DNA of 64,000 nucleotides from QHXW01 sp035297145 (GCA_035297145.1 DATGZN010000112.1:127166-191165); one strand, 5' to 3'. Shown: positions 27,590-37,336, numbered from the stretch's first letter. Notes: generated from the letters alone by a model not told the origin. Numbers and translations: made by a program.

Positions 27590-29784
27590 AACACTGGGCC
27601 GCTTTCGCATTCATCGCCGCCGCGCTGGCTGCCGCGCTCGTCTGGAGTGAAGTGCGTAAAGTGGACGCGCGCGTCGGGCCAGAGCCAATCTTGAGCCTTA
27701 TTGGTGACAGCGAGCGGGAGCTGACGAGGCTGCCGGTGGCGTTTGCGCCGCTTCCGGATGCCGAGGAAATCAAGATCGGCAAGGAACTGGAGAAATCGTA
27801 CAGCACATGGTGGCATCGCGATGGAGAGGACGCTCAGAACCGCGCGGTTGAACAGTATCTGCAGCAGGTTGGGGCAAAGGTGGCTGCGCACGCGCACCGC
27901 AAGCTGCCCTACCGGTTTCATTACGTGCCGAGCATGGATTTCATCAACGCCTTTGCTCTGCCGGGCGGTCCGGTGTTCGTCGGTGGCGGCTTGATGGCGC
28001 TGATGGATACAGAAGACGAGCTGGCGGCTGTGATCGGGCACGAGATCGAGCACATCGATCATTACCATTGCGCGGAACGCATTCAGGTGGAGGCGGCGCT
28101 GCGCCGGGTACCACTCGGCGGGCTGATCGGGCTGCCGGTAGAGGTATTTGTAGCCGGCTATAGCAAAACTCAGGAGCTGGAGGCGGATCGTGAAGGCACA
28201 AAGCTCGCGGCTGCCGCCATGTATTCGCCGCAAGGCGCCATCCATATATTTCAGGCATTCGAGCGTGTTTACCCAACCAAGACCGTCCGCAGCGATACTC
28301 CGCCGGAAGAACTCTCTAAGGTCGCGCTGGAAACTCTCGAAGGCTATTTTCGCTCGCACCCGTTGAATGCGGAGCGCATCGATCAGATCCAAAAGATGAT
28401 TGCGGGCGGCCAGTTGCCGGGCTGGACGCGAACCACCCCGTTCCCATTGGCATACATATTCGTAACGGAGCGTGCATGGCGCTCCCTTCAGGCGGCACGG
28501 GTGCGGCCCTACCCGTTCCTGACTTGGAAAGAGAAACAAAAACGGGAAGCGGAGCGGGTTAAGCAATATGAAGAGGCGCGGAAACTGACATCACAATCGT
28601 TGGAGCTGAAAACGGATCAGCCCCGGGCGACCGAGATTCTCGCAATATCGCAGTTCGCGTTGGGCGACTATCCGGCCGCAGTCGCCACCTATAGCAAGCT
28701 CCTGCCCGACTATCCTACGTTCGCCGATGGCGTCCGGCTCTACGCCGATGCGCTGGCAGAAGAGGCTCTCGAAACACAGCAGTATGACAAAGCGGCCAAG
28801 CTGGCGAAGCAGTCGTTGCAACTGCAACCCAACCAGCCGGAGACATTGAAGCTTCTGGCAAAGGTGCAGTTTTGGATCTCGGACTTTGCCGGCGCAGCCG
28901 AAACCTGCCGCAAGCTCAAGAACATGTATCCGGTGATCGCCGACCAACTGCGCGTGTACGCCGACGGGCTCGCCGCCTCGTTTTGGGCACAGCATAAGTA
29001 TGAAGAGGCAGCGAAGCTAGCGGCTCTATCACTCGATCTGAATCCAGGACAAGCAGCGGTTTTGGCGACTTTGGCGAAAGCGCAGTTTGCGCTCGCGAAC
29101 TTCCAGGCAGCGGCGGCTGCCTACCGGCAGCTCTTAGAGCTGAATATCTCCGACGCCCATGTGGTTCGTGGGTTTGCCGATTCACTTTCGGCATCTGATC
29201 TCAGCGCGCGAACCGCGCGGGATTTTGAGGCGTGGACGGGCAGGATTCAGGCGGTGACCCCGGCGCTGGCGACTGATCTGCGCGTCGAAGCGGCCGGCCT
29301 CATGGCCATGACGGGAAACGACGCTCCGGCGAAAGCTCTTATTTCGGAAGCTCAGGAACCTGGCCAGGACAGCATCTCCCCAGAGTCATTGGGGCGGCTG
29401 GGATGGTGGTACTATCGCGCCGGCAATTATGAGATGTCGCGTGGCTTGCTGCGCCAGGCGCTTGTTGCTCGTCCCGGAAATTCCGCCATACAGGTCGCGG
29501 TGGCCTGGAATGAATTGGAACAGCACCAATTCGACATTGCTACGCGGCATTTTACAGCCAGCTTCCGCGACACCTCGTGGAATTCGCCGATCATGGGCCG
29601 CGCTCTCGCGCACTGGCAGGCGCGACGGACAGCCGATGCCCTGGGAGATTTCGAGTCAGTGACCAGGAACGCGCCGGAGTGGCGAAATCCGCGCTGGGTG
29701 AGTGCTCTGTTCCCCGCATCGGTGGCACAGGACGTGGTTGCGCTGGACGCCGAGTGGCAGAAGCGGCAAACCACGCGGCGATAA
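27586..29784 (+). CDS. M48-family metalloprotease with C-terminal TPR repeats
   Basis: A 732-residue exported or membrane-tethered protease. The N-terminus has one hydrophobic segment (WAAFAFIAAALAAALVW). The zinc site HEIEH starts at about residue 152, and the third ligand is in QELEADREG. The protease part ends near 290. The rest is helical repeats of TPR type (for example AKLAKQSLQLQPNQPETLKL and AKLAALSLDLNPGQAAVLAT). The architecture recalls BepA/YfgC, which handles outer-membrane assembly and LPS-transport proteins in the periplasm; that role here is inferred. Its start overlaps the DUF2339 stop (ATGA). Confidence 0.87.
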   Translation: MKHWAAFAFIAAALAAALVWSEVRKVDARVGPEPILSLIGDSERELTRLPVAFAPLPDAEEIKIGKELEKSYSTWWHRDGEDAQNRAVEQYLQQVGAKVAAHAHRKLPYRFHYVPSMDFINAFALPGGPVFVGGGLMALMDTEDELAAVIGHEIEHIDHYHCAERIQVEAALRRVPLGGLIGLPVEVFVAGYSKTQELEADREGTKLAAAAMYSPQGAIHIFQAFERVYPTKTVRSDTPPEELSKVALETLEGYFRSHPLNAERIDQIQKMIAGGQLPGWTRTTPFPLAYIFVTERAWRSLQAARVRPYPFLTWKEKQKREAERVKQYEEARKLTSQSLELKTDQPRATEILAISQFALGDYPAAVATYSKLLPDYPTFADGVRLYADALAEEALETQQYDKAAKLAKQSLQLQPNQPETLKLLAKVQFWISDFAGAAETCRKLKNMYPVIADQLRVYADGLAASFWAQHKYEEAAKLAALSLDLNPGQAAVLATLAKAQFALANFQAAAAAYRQLLELNISDAHVVRGFADSLSASDLSARTARDFEAWTGRIQAVTPALATDLRVEAAGLMAMTGNDAPAKALISEAQEPGQDSISPESLGRLGWWYYRAGNYEMSRGLLRQALVARPGNSAIQVAVAWNELEQHQFDIATRHFTASFRDTSWNSPIMGRALAHWQARRTADALGDFESVTRNAPEWRNPRWVSALFPASVAQDVVALDAEWQKRQTTRR

Positions 29785-29860
29785 TCTCCCCATGGATGCA
29801 GCGCAGGGACACGCGCCGTATGCGGGTACCTGCGGCCGTTAGGCCTACATGTGAGAAAAG

Positions 29861-29886
29861 CCGCGGGTCTCCCGCCAACCCCGCGG
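29861..29886. terminator. GC-rich hairpin after the M48 gene
   Basis: CCGCGGG (29861-29867) pairs with CCCGCGG (29880-29886) across a 12-base loop in the gap between the protease and pirin genes. There is no T run, so if it terminates transcription it would not be by the classic intrinsic route. Confidence 0.3.
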
Positions 29887-29948
29887 TGGCCCCGCGCTGC
29901 GGGAATCCTCTGAAGCCGCTTGGTCCGTGCGCACGATAGACTGTCATA

Positions 29949-30863
29949 ATGTCCATTCGACCAGTAAAAAAACTCGTCAAATCAAAGCCGACTCTTGAAG
30001 GAGCGGGCGTGCACCTGCGCCGCGCGTTCGGATTCGGCAACACATCCGACTTCGATCCATTCCTTCTCCTCGACGATTTCCGTAACGACGTTCCCGAGGA
30101 TTATCTCGCGGGCTTCCCATGGCATCCGCACCGCGGCATAGAGACGATCACCTATGTTCTCGCCGGCACGGTGGAGCACGGCGATAGCATGGGCAACCAC
30201 GGCGCCATCGCCTCCGGTGACGTGCAGTGGATGACCGCGGGAAGCGGCATTATCCACCAGGAAATGCCGAAGGGCGACCAGGCGGGCCGCATGCATGGGT
30301 TCCAGTTGTGGGCGAATCTTCCTGCATCGCTCAAAATGACGCCGCCGCGTTACCAGGAGGTGAAGGCCGCCGATATTCCGGAGATCAAGGACAACGACGG
30401 CACCCACGTTCGCGTGGTCTGCGGCAGCTTTTGGGGCAAGAAAGGACCCGTGGACGGCATCGCCGCCGATCCGATGTACCTCGACGTATCGGTTGCGCCC
30501 GGCCGCAGAAAGACGCTTCCGGTCGAGACCACGCGCCACGCGTTCGCGTATGTTTTCGCCGGGGCGGGGAAGTTCTGCAACGCATCCGGTCCGCTTGCCG
30601 TACCCACCGAAGCCGTCGGGTGGCTGGACATGGCGCCGCCAGCAGAGGCGGACAATCGCTCGCTCGTGCTCTTTGATCGCGGCGACGAGCTGGAAGTGCA
30701 GGCGGGCGAGGACGGCATCCGATTCCTTCTGGTCTCCGGCAAGCCACTCCAAGAGCCCGTGGCGTGGTACGGTCCTATCGTGATGAACACCCAGCAGCAG
30801 CTCCGCCAGGCATTCCAGGAACTGGAGCAGGGAACGTTCTTAAAGAAGGAAGCGAAGGGCTAA
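29949..30863 (+). CDS. pirin family cupin protein
   Basis: A 304-residue bicupin of the pirin family. The metal site of the N-terminal cupin is intact: FPWHPHRGIETITYVLAG supplies two histidines and GIIHQEMP supplies His and Glu. Some members are quercetin 2,3-dioxygenases, others redox-sensitive regulators; sequence alone does not decide. Its stop overlaps the stop of the opposing ADOP permease within CTAA. No neighbour suggests a pathway. Confidence 0.92.
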   Translation: MSIRPVKKLVKSKPTLEGAGVHLRRAFGFGNTSDFDPFLLLDDFRNDVPEDYLAGFPWHPHRGIETITYVLAGTVEHGDSMGNHGAIASGDVQWMTAGSGIIHQEMPKGDQAGRMHGFQLWANLPASLKMTPPRYQEVKAADIPEIKDNDGTHVRVVCGSFWGKKGPVDGIAADPMYLDVSVAPGRRKTLPVETTRHAFAYVFAGAGKFCNASGPLAVPTEAVGWLDMAPPAEADNRSLVLFDRGDELEVQAGEDGIRFLLVSGKPLQEPVAWYGPIVMNTQQQLRQAFQELEQGTFLKKEAKG

Positions 30864-33295
30864 GGCATTCTTAAAGCCGCCATGGGATCGATCCGCGTGG
30901 CGCGCCGCGCCGGAATGTAGCTCGCCGCAAGCGCGATTACGAGGAATATCACGGCCATACCCGCGAAGGTCGCGGGATCAGTGGCGCTGATCTGGAACAG
31001 CAGCGTGCTGATCACTCTCGTCAGTGCAAAGGCTCCGCCGAGCCCGAGAGTGATCCCGGCTATCGCCAGTACAAAGCCTTGCCCCATGACGAGCCGCAGG
31101 ATGTCGCCCTGTTGCGCACCCAAAGCCCGCCGAATGCCGACTTCCTGAGTGCGCTGCGCCACGGAGTAGGCGATGACTCCGTAAATTCCGATGAGCGCGA
31201 GCAGCAATGCCATAGCGGCGAACGAGCCCAACAGAGTGACTAGCAGACGCCGTTGGCCGATCTCTTCGTCCACCATCGTGTCCATCGTTTGCACAGCGGC
31301 AATCGGCTGATCGCGGTCCATCGCCAGTACCTGCTCGCGGATGGCCCGTGTGAATGACAGCGGGTCGCCAGAGGTGCGAACCGCCAGCATCGAAGACGCA
31401 TAGGCATTCTGCGCGAACGGGACGTAAACACTGTCAGGCCAAGAGGCAGTTTCGAGGGCTTGATGTACATCGGCGATGATTCCAACGATCTCCGCGGGCT
31501 TGGGGTTCACGCCGCCGATCAGAAGCCGCTGGCCAATTGGATTCAGACTGGTGGGATACCCCGGCCAAAAATGGCGAGCCAGGCTCTCATTAATGATGAC
31601 CGCACGCTGGGCGCTCTCCGTGTCATGTTCGCTGAAGCTCCGGCCGCGCCTTAACGGGATCTCGAGCGTGTGGAAGAACTCAGGCGTGATGGGGAAGATT
31701 TTCGCAATAGGCCGTTCGTTCAATTTCAGCGTTGGTTTCGCGGCGTCCTGCACAGGTGTGCCCGGGTAGCCCATCATCGGAAGAGTGAGGGCAGCTGTGG
31801 CGCTGCGCACGCCCGGCAAGGCTTCGATGCGCCGCACCAGTTCCTGAAAGAACGCAGCTTTCTTCTGGTCGGTGTCATAACGCGCCGGTGGAAGTGAAAC
31901 GCGCATCGTGAGCAGATTCGCCGGATTGAATCCGACATCCACACCACGCAGCCGGCCGATGCTTTCTACCAGCAGCGTGACGCCAATCAGCAACACGATG
32001 GATAGCGCAACCTGAACGATGGACAAAAGGCTGCGAGTATTCCACACCCCCAGCACCCGTCCGGCCCCGCCCCGGTGAGCGGTTTCGCCACTGGCTCGCA
32101 ACACACGCATAAGATCGGGCCGTGAAGCGCCGAACGACGGCGCTAATCCAAATAGCACTCCAGTTGCGATCGAGACCACCCCGGCGAACGCGAGCACGGT
32201 CCAATCCAAGTGAATGTCCGCCGCTCGCGGCAGATCAAAGGCCGTGATCGTGGGGATCGCGCGCAGGCTCCACGAAGCCAGCAAGATGCCGATGACTCCC
32301 CCGGCGGAAGACAACAGAGTGCTTTCCGCGAGCAGTTGCCCGATGAGCCGAATGCGCGGCGCACCGAGCGCCGCCCGAACCGCAAATTCCCGCGAGCGGG
32401 AGGTCGCCCGCGCCAGCAGCAAATTAGCAATATTGGCGCAAGCGATCAGGAGCACGAACCCGACGGCGCCAAACAGCATCCACAGGATGGAGCGCACGTT
32501 CGCCACCAGTTCATCTTTCATGGGCGTGATTGGGTTGGGTATCTTTCGCTTGGCATCGAGCATCGCTGGATGAGCCGCCACATATTGCGCGTAAATGACT
32601 TTCATCTCCGCATTTGCTGCCGTGAAGCTTACGTCGGACTTCAAGCGTCCGAAGATGTGCAAGAACGGGCTGAGTGCTCGTGACTTGGGAGGGATTTGCG
32701 GCCATTCCGATGGCGCTGTCATCCAGACGTCCAAATCAGGAAAAGGAAACTGGAAGTGCGGCGGGAGAACTCCGATGATGGGGCATGGCATGGCCGAAAG
32801 CATTGCCGCCTTTCCCACAATTTGCGGATCGCCCGTGAAGTGTCGCTGCCATAGGTCGTAACTGATCAAGGCAACGGGTGCGGCACCGGCCGCATCCTCC
32901 TCTGCGCGAAAGGTGCGCCCGAGCACGGGATTGACATCGAGAATTCGCAGGAAACTGGCCGATACGTGAACCCCCTTGAGCACTTCTGGCTCAGCGCCGC
33001 CGGAAAGCGTGACGTTTTCCTGACTGGTGTGAGCACCGAGATCCGTGAATGCATGGGCGGCGGCCCGCATCTCCGCGAATCGCGCCGGGGCGCCGTCCGC
33101 GATATTTACCAGCCGATCGGCATCTGGATAATCGAGCGGCTTCAACAGCACCGCGCGAATGACGCTGAACATTGCCGTGTTCCCGCCAATCGCCAGCGCC
33201 AGCGTCAGAACAGCCGTCGCGGCGAACGCCGGCTTCTTGCGTAGTGTGCGCAGGGCATACCGCGCATCCTGCCAGATGGTCTCGAAACGCCTCAC
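30860..33295 (-). CDS. ADOP-type ABC transporter permease
   Basis: An 811-residue permease of the acidobacterial duplicated orphan type: two FtsX/MacB-like units in tandem, each with periplasmic domain and membrane helices. Helices are seen at about residue 20 (FAATAVLTLALAIGGNTAMF), 270-420 and 690-800. The ANIANLLLARATSRSREFAVRAALGA and VGIRRALGAQQGD coupling-loop motifs occur once in each half. No ATPase gene is adjacent, as usual for ADOP. It starts 10 bp after a Ser/Thr kinase on the same strand, so it is probably in that operon. Substrate unknown; MacB-like mechanotransmission is family knowledge. Confidence 0.9.
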   Translation of the reverse strand: MRRFETIWQDARYALRTLRKKPAFAATAVLTLALAIGGNTAMFSVIRAVLLKPLDYPDADRLVNIADGAPARFAEMRAAAHAFTDLGAHTSQENVTLSGGAEPEVLKGVHVSASFLRILDVNPVLGRTFRAEEDAAGAAPVALISYDLWQRHFTGDPQIVGKAAMLSAMPCPIIGVLPPHFQFPFPDLDVWMTAPSEWPQIPPKSRALSPFLHIFGRLKSDVSFTAANAEMKVIYAQYVAAHPAMLDAKRKIPNPITPMKDELVANVRSILWMLFGAVGFVLLIACANIANLLLARATSRSREFAVRAALGAPRIRLIGQLLAESTLLSSAGGVIGILLASWSLRAIPTITAFDLPRAADIHLDWTVLAFAGVVSIATGVLFGLAPSFGASRPDLMRVLRASGETAHRGGAGRVLGVWNTRSLLSIVQVALSIVLLIGVTLLVESIGRLRGVDVGFNPANLLTMRVSLPPARYDTDQKKAAFFQELVRRIEALPGVRSATAALTLPMMGYPGTPVQDAAKPTLKLNERPIAKIFPITPEFFHTLEIPLRRGRSFSEHDTESAQRAVIINESLARHFWPGYPTSLNPIGQRLLIGGVNPKPAEIVGIIADVHQALETASWPDSVYVPFAQNAYASSMLAVRTSGDPLSFTRAIREQVLAMDRDQPIAAVQTMDTMVDEEIGQRRLLVTLLGSFAAMALLLALIGIYGVIAYSVAQRTQEVGIRRALGAQQGDILRLVMGQGFVLAIAGITLGLGGAFALTRVISTLLFQISATDPATFAGMAVIFLVIALAASYIPARRATRIDPMAALRMP

Positions 33296-33305
33296 GTGGT
33301 CTCCC

Positions 33306-35288
33306 TCACTTCAGCGCGTGCAGCTTTTCTCTTGCCGCCTCATTCCCGGCGTCAGCCGCCTTGGTGTACCAGTCCCGTGCCTTCTCCCGATCATCCCGGA
33401 ATCCGATACAGCCCTCGGCATAAAGATCGCCCAGCATCAACATGGCCGAGTTGTTGTTCGCTCCGGCGGCCTCCTCGTACCAGTTCCGCGCGACATCACA
33501 ATCCTGTGCCACGCCGTTTCCATAGCGGTATAGCCGTGCCAGATGGATGAAGGCCAGCGGGAAATCCCGCTGTGCGGACTTCTCATACCATTTCCGCGCG
33601 GCGCCGTAGTCCTTCGGCACACCCAGGCCCTGGTAATACAGCTCGCCGAGCCGGTCCATGGCCTCGCGGAAATCTTTCGCAGCGGCCTGCTCATAAAAGC
33701 TGCGCGCCATGACATAATCGCGTGGCACGCCAAGGCCCTTGAGGTAAAGATCGCCTATACGAGACATGGCACCGCCATCGCCTTTTGCCGCGGCCTTCTC
33801 GTACCAGTGCCGGGCTCTTGCATAGTCTTGAGCCCCGCCGCGGCCGGCGACGAATGCATCGCCGGTCTGCACCATCGTCCGAATATCTCCCGCCGCAGCC
33901 TTCTTCTCCAGCGTTGAGGCGGGCAACTGTGCGCCCGCGGACTTAGCCGATGCGCTGGTCGCCTCATCGCGCTCCGCTTTCTGTTCCTCTGGGCTCGCCT
34001 GCCGACGGACGGGTAGGCTGGAAGGCGGAGTTCGGGGCGGCAACGCCTGTGGGGACGCCGTTCCGGTCTGGGCGGCCTGCTGCGGAGTTACTGCCGGGCT
34101 AGTTTGCGAAGCCGTTTTCTGCGGAGTGCCCGCAGGCTGCGAGGAAGCCTCGGAATTCGAAGAGGGCACCATGCTTCTGAGGATTATTGGAGCGAACTTG
34201 ACTGCCGCCACAACTGCCACGCCAGCGACCACTAAGAAAACTCCCGCCGCCACCCATATCCATTTCTTCGACCCCGCTGTCGCCACCTGCGGCATCGCAG
34301 TCCCAGGAAGCGGTGGAGGGACTTGCGCTTGCGCCGGTACCGGAACGCTGGGGGTTGGATTGGGGGGAGTCGATCGAGCAGCCGGCATTTCCATCGGCGC
34401 CGTTTCGACGGAAGCAGCCGAGATGGTGGGAGCGCCCGTGTTCTCGACTGGTGGCGCCACGCGGATCCAGGCTACCTCCAGATCCTGGACGAAGTCGCTA
34501 CAGGTGGCATAGCGGGCCGTGGGTCGCTTATCCAGCGCTCGCGCCAGCACCCTGTCGACATTGAGCGTCACCGGGGGGACCTGGTTTGCGGCGCTCGCTG
34601 GCGTGGGTTGTTCATATACGATCATGTGCGCCAGCGTGATTGTGGAATCTGCCTGAAACGGACGCTGGCCCGTGACCAGTTGGTAGGCCACCACCGCGAG
34701 CGAGTACTGGTCGCTTCGCCCGTCCACCGTCTCCCCACGGATCTGCTCGGGAGACATGTATTCGACCGTTCCCATCAGCATGCCGGCTGCTGTCATCGTC
34801 GTCGAGCCGCTCAGCTTGGCGATGCCGAAGTCAGCCACCTTGACGCGCCCATCATCAGTAAGCAGTAAGTTGGCAGGCTTCACATCGCGATGGACCACGC
34901 CGCGCTTGTGCGCATAGTCAAGCGCAGAGGCAGCCTCACGCAGCACTCGCGCGCAGGCCACTCGATCGAGCCTCGGCGGCTGTTCCAGCCGATTCGCAAG
35001 ATTGGAGCCCGCGACATATTCCAGCACCAGGTAGGCTGTTTCGCCTTCGTATCCGAAATCGTAGACCCCCACAATGCCGGCGTGGTCCATCTGTGCGACA
35101 ATGCGCGCCTCCCGCAAAAAGCGCTCCGCCAAATCGTGGAGCGAATTTGGATCGGCGCCTTCTAGCAGGCGCACGGTCTTGAGCGCAACCCGGCGGCCCA
35201 GCACGGTATCTTCGGCCAGGTAAACCACTCCCATGCCGCCGGCTCCGAGCTTGCCAGTGATCCGGTAGCGGCCAAGCTGCTGCAACAT
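33306..35288 (-). CDS. membrane Ser/Thr protein kinase with extracytoplasmic Sel1 repeats
   Basis: A 660-residue PASTA-less PknB-like kinase. The kinase domain spans about 8-270, with KLGAGGMGVVYLAE, VALKTVR, HRDVKPANLLL and VADFGIAKL; the activation loop has several Thr/Ser (SGSTTMTAAGM). A Pro-rich linker is followed by one membrane helix near 345-370, a Gln/Ser/Thr/Pro stretch, then about five Sel1-like repeats of the form ARHWYEKAAAKGDGGAMSRI. The repeats would be outside the membrane as a sensor or scaffold. It precedes an ADOP permease by 10 bp. Ligand and substrates unknown. Confidence 0.92.
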   Translation of the reverse strand: MLQQLGRYRITGKLGAGGMGVVYLAEDTVLGRRVALKTVRLLEGADPNSLHDLAERFLREARIVAQMDHAGIVGVYDFGYEGETAYLVLEYVAGSNLANRLEQPPRLDRVACARVLREAASALDYAHKRGVVHRDVKPANLLLTDDGRVKVADFGIAKLSGSTTMTAAGMLMGTVEYMSPEQIRGETVDGRSDQYSLAVVAYQLVTGQRPFQADSTITLAHMIVYEQPTPASAANQVPPVTLNVDRVLARALDKRPTARYATCSDFVQDLEVAWIRVAPPVENTGAPTISAASVETAPMEMPAARSTPPNPTPSVPVPAQAQVPPPLPGTAMPQVATAGSKKWIWVAAGVFLVVAGVAVVAAVKFAPIILRSMVPSSNSEASSQPAGTPQKTASQTSPAVTPQQAAQTGTASPQALPPRTPPSSLPVRRQASPEEQKAERDEATSASAKSAGAQLPASTLEKKAAAGDIRTMVQTGDAFVAGRGGAQDYARARHWYEKAAAKGDGGAMSRIGDLYLKGLGVPRDYVMARSFYEQAAAKDFREAMDRLGELYYQGLGVPKDYGAARKWYEKSAQRDFPLAFIHLARLYRYGNGVAQDCDVARNWYEEAAGANNNSAMLMLGDLYAEGCIGFRDDREKARDWYTKAADAGNEAAREKLHALK

Positions 35289-35360
35289 ATCTCACATAAG
35301 GGTACAACCTTCCTGAGACGGTGGTGTCCAAGGTCTAGATAACTTGAGTTATACGCACGT

Positions 35361-36245
35361 CTAAGCGGTCTTCCGTTTCGTCCCTTGGCCCACGACGTCC
35401 CTCAGAAAGCGCCGCATCTGCTGAGCCATGAATTCGCCCTTGTCCTCCAGTGCAAAATGGCCCGTGTCGAGCAAATGCAGCTCCGCCTCCGGCAGATCGC
35501 GCTGAAAGGCTTTCGCGCCTTCCACTGTGAAAAACGGGTCGTTCTTTCCCCAGACGATCAGCATCGGCGGCTGGTGCTCGCGGAAGTATGCATGCCACTG
35601 CGGGTAGAGAGCGAGGTTCGATGCGTAGTCGTGGAACAGGCTGATCTGAATCGCGTCATTACCAGGGCGATCGAGACCGAGCTGGTCGAATGTGTATGCG
35701 TCTGGGCTGACCTCCTCCACATTGCCCACACCTTCCGTGTATTGAAACCGGGTCGTCTCAGGAGCAAGAAACGCTCGCACGGCTTGTTCCGTATCCGCAG
35801 TGCGATTTGCCCAGAGCGCGCGCAGCGATGCCCACGCGGGACTGAGCCCCTCGACGTATGCATTGCCGTTCTGGACCACGATCGCCGAAATCGCCTCCGG
35901 ATGGCCGCTGGCGAGCCGAAATCCCACCGGCGCGCCGTAATCCTGCACGTAAATGGCAAACTTCGCGAGGTGCAGCTTGTCAAAGAGCAGCTTCTCGACG
36001 TGCGCGGCCAGGTTGTCGAACGTATATTGGAATTCCGTCGCGGGCGGCTGTGCGCTGTAACCGAACCCGATGTAATCGGGCGCCACGACGTGAAAATCGC
36101 CGGCAAGCCTTGGAATCAAGTCCCGAAACATGTGGGAGGAAGATGGAAATCCGTGCAACAGAATGACTGTCGGCAAATTCTTCGATCCGGCTTCGCGATA
36201 GAAGACTTCCAATCCGTCAACTTGAGTGCGGTGATAAGTAATCAT
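35361..36245 (-). CDS. alpha/beta hydrolase, epoxide hydrolase/haloalkane dehalogenase-like
   Basis: A 294-residue cytosolic hydrolase. The oxyanion motif HGFPSSSHMF, the nucleophile Asp in YVQDYGAPVGF, the acid region WGKNDPFF and His in DTGHFALE are all present. An Asp nucleophile in a QDYG context marks the epoxide hydrolase/dehalogenase branch rather than serine esterases. It lies 15 bp after the broken quinone oxidoreductase in an operon that faces a TetR regulator, so it may detoxify the compound sensed by that regulator. Substrate unknown. Confidence 0.88.
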   Translation of the reverse strand: MITYHRTQVDGLEVFYREAGSKNLPTVILLHGFPSSSHMFRDLIPRLAGDFHVVAPDYIGFGYSAQPPATEFQYTFDNLAAHVEKLLFDKLHLAKFAIYVQDYGAPVGFRLASGHPEAISAIVVQNGNAYVEGLSPAWASLRALWANRTADTEQAVRAFLAPETTRFQYTEGVGNVEEVSPDAYTFDQLGLDRPGNDAIQISLFHDYASNLALYPQWHAYFREHQPPMLIVWGKNDPFFTVEGAKAFQRDLPEAELHLLDTGHFALEDKGEFMAQQMRRFLRDVVGQGTKRKTA

Positions 36246-36260
36246 TTGTGTTCTCCTGTT

Positions 36261-37237
36261 TCAAACTGTGACAACGATCTTTCCGTTCGCCTGATTCGAT
36301 TCCATTAGTCGATGCGCTTCTTGAATCTCCTCGAATCGGAAAACTTTTGCTGGCTTCGCGCGATAAATGCCTTCCGCCGCCCGATCGGCAATCGTCCGGA
36401 ACGGAATGTCGGAAAGGGGATACTCGGGCGAGCCGTACGTGAATGCGCTGGCGAAGAAGCTGAAGTGAACGCCGCTCGGCATCTGCAGCAGCGGATTGAA
36501 TGACGCGATGGGATCGCCGCCGCCCAGGAATCCCGCCATACACACACGGCCGTCCGGCCTCACGGCAGCGAGCGAGTCCAGGATCGTGCTGTTGCCCACC
36601 AGATCCAGCACACCGTCAATGCCGCGCGGATGGAGTTGCCGAATCTGTCGCGAAAGATCCGGAGCTTCCAGAACGGCTGTCTGCGCGCCGATGGCCTTCA
36701 ATGTCCCGAAGCGATCCGGGTTGCGCGTCGTCGCGATGACCCGCCCCCCCGCCTGGGCGGCAATGTTCACGGCTGCCTGACCCAATGCCGACGTGGCGCC
36801 GCGGATAAGCAGCACCTGGCCCGCACTGAGAGCGAGATTCCGATTCACGCAGGTCCATGCCGTGGCGTACGATTCAGGGCCGCCAGATCGGCCCAGGACA
36901 GGGTCGACTCAATCGGCGCCACGTTGGTGGCAGGTACGCGCGTATATTCGGCGTAGCTGCCATCGAAGGTGCGGCCCATGCCGCCCATCAGCCCGGCAAC
37001 CTTCTGTCCTGGGCGAAAATGTCCGCCGGGGTCGCTTCTGACCACCCCAACACACTCGATTCCGCTCACCTTGGCCACGTCGCCCCACATCCCTTTGCGG
37101 AAATAAATCTCGGCATGGTTCAATCCAAACGCCTTCACTTCGATCACCACCTGGCCTGCCGCGGGTTCGGGCTCGGGAATCTCCTTGATCACGAGCTGCT
37201 CCGGACCGCCGTATTGTTCAGTGACGATTGCACGCAT
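36261..37237 (-). pseudogene. zinc-type alcohol dehydrogenase/quinone oxidoreductase, frameshifted
   Basis: An MDR-superfamily NADPH:quinone oxidoreductase split in two frames. The N-terminal frame (37237 down to 36845) runs MRAIVTEQYGGPEQLV to LSWADLAALN and then goes out of phase to a stop. The other frame picks up the expected ESYATAWTCVNRNL and continues with SAGQVLLIRGATSALGQAAV to the end at 36261. The break is at about 36876-36879, where one (or four) bases appear missing; the length is 3n+2, as expected. It could be a true mutation or a sequence error. Repaired, it would have about 325 residues. First gene of the TetR-controlled divergent unit. Confidence 0.8.
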
Positions 37238-37261
37238 CTACCTTGTCTCCTGGTTTTATTC

Positions 37262-37277
37262 TGTAGCGTCTGCTACA
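37262..37277. promoter_or_regulatory. TetR-type operator 1
   Basis: TGTAGCGTCTGCTACA has 6-bp perfect arms (TGTAGC/GCTACA). It sits at the predicted start point of the minus-strand promoter for the oxidoreductase/hydrolase operon, where bound repressor would block transcription. A related site lies at 37321-37336. Confidence 0.65.
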
Positions 37278-37283
37278 CAGTAC

Positions 37284-37313
37284 ATGATGAACGTGCCTCC
37301 TCTGGAGTGTCAA
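37284..37313 (-). promoter_or_regulatory. promoter of the oxidoreductase/hydrolase operon
   Basis: On the minus strand a perfect -35 TTGACA (37313-37308) is followed after 18 bp by CATCAT (37289-37284, four of six matches to TATAAT). The start point would be near 37277, at the edge of operator 1. Confidence 0.5.
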
Positions 37314-37320
37314 GAGTTTT

Positions 37321-37336
37321 TTTAGCAGCTGCTACA
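37321..37336. promoter_or_regulatory. TetR-type operator 2
   Basis: TTTAGCAGCTGCTACA matches operator 1 at 13 of 16 positions and contains a perfect 12-bp palindrome (TAGCAGCTGCTA). An extra half-site CTGCTACA follows at 37341-37348. It overlaps the -35 region of the tetR promoter, which suggests autorepression. Confidence 0.65.
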
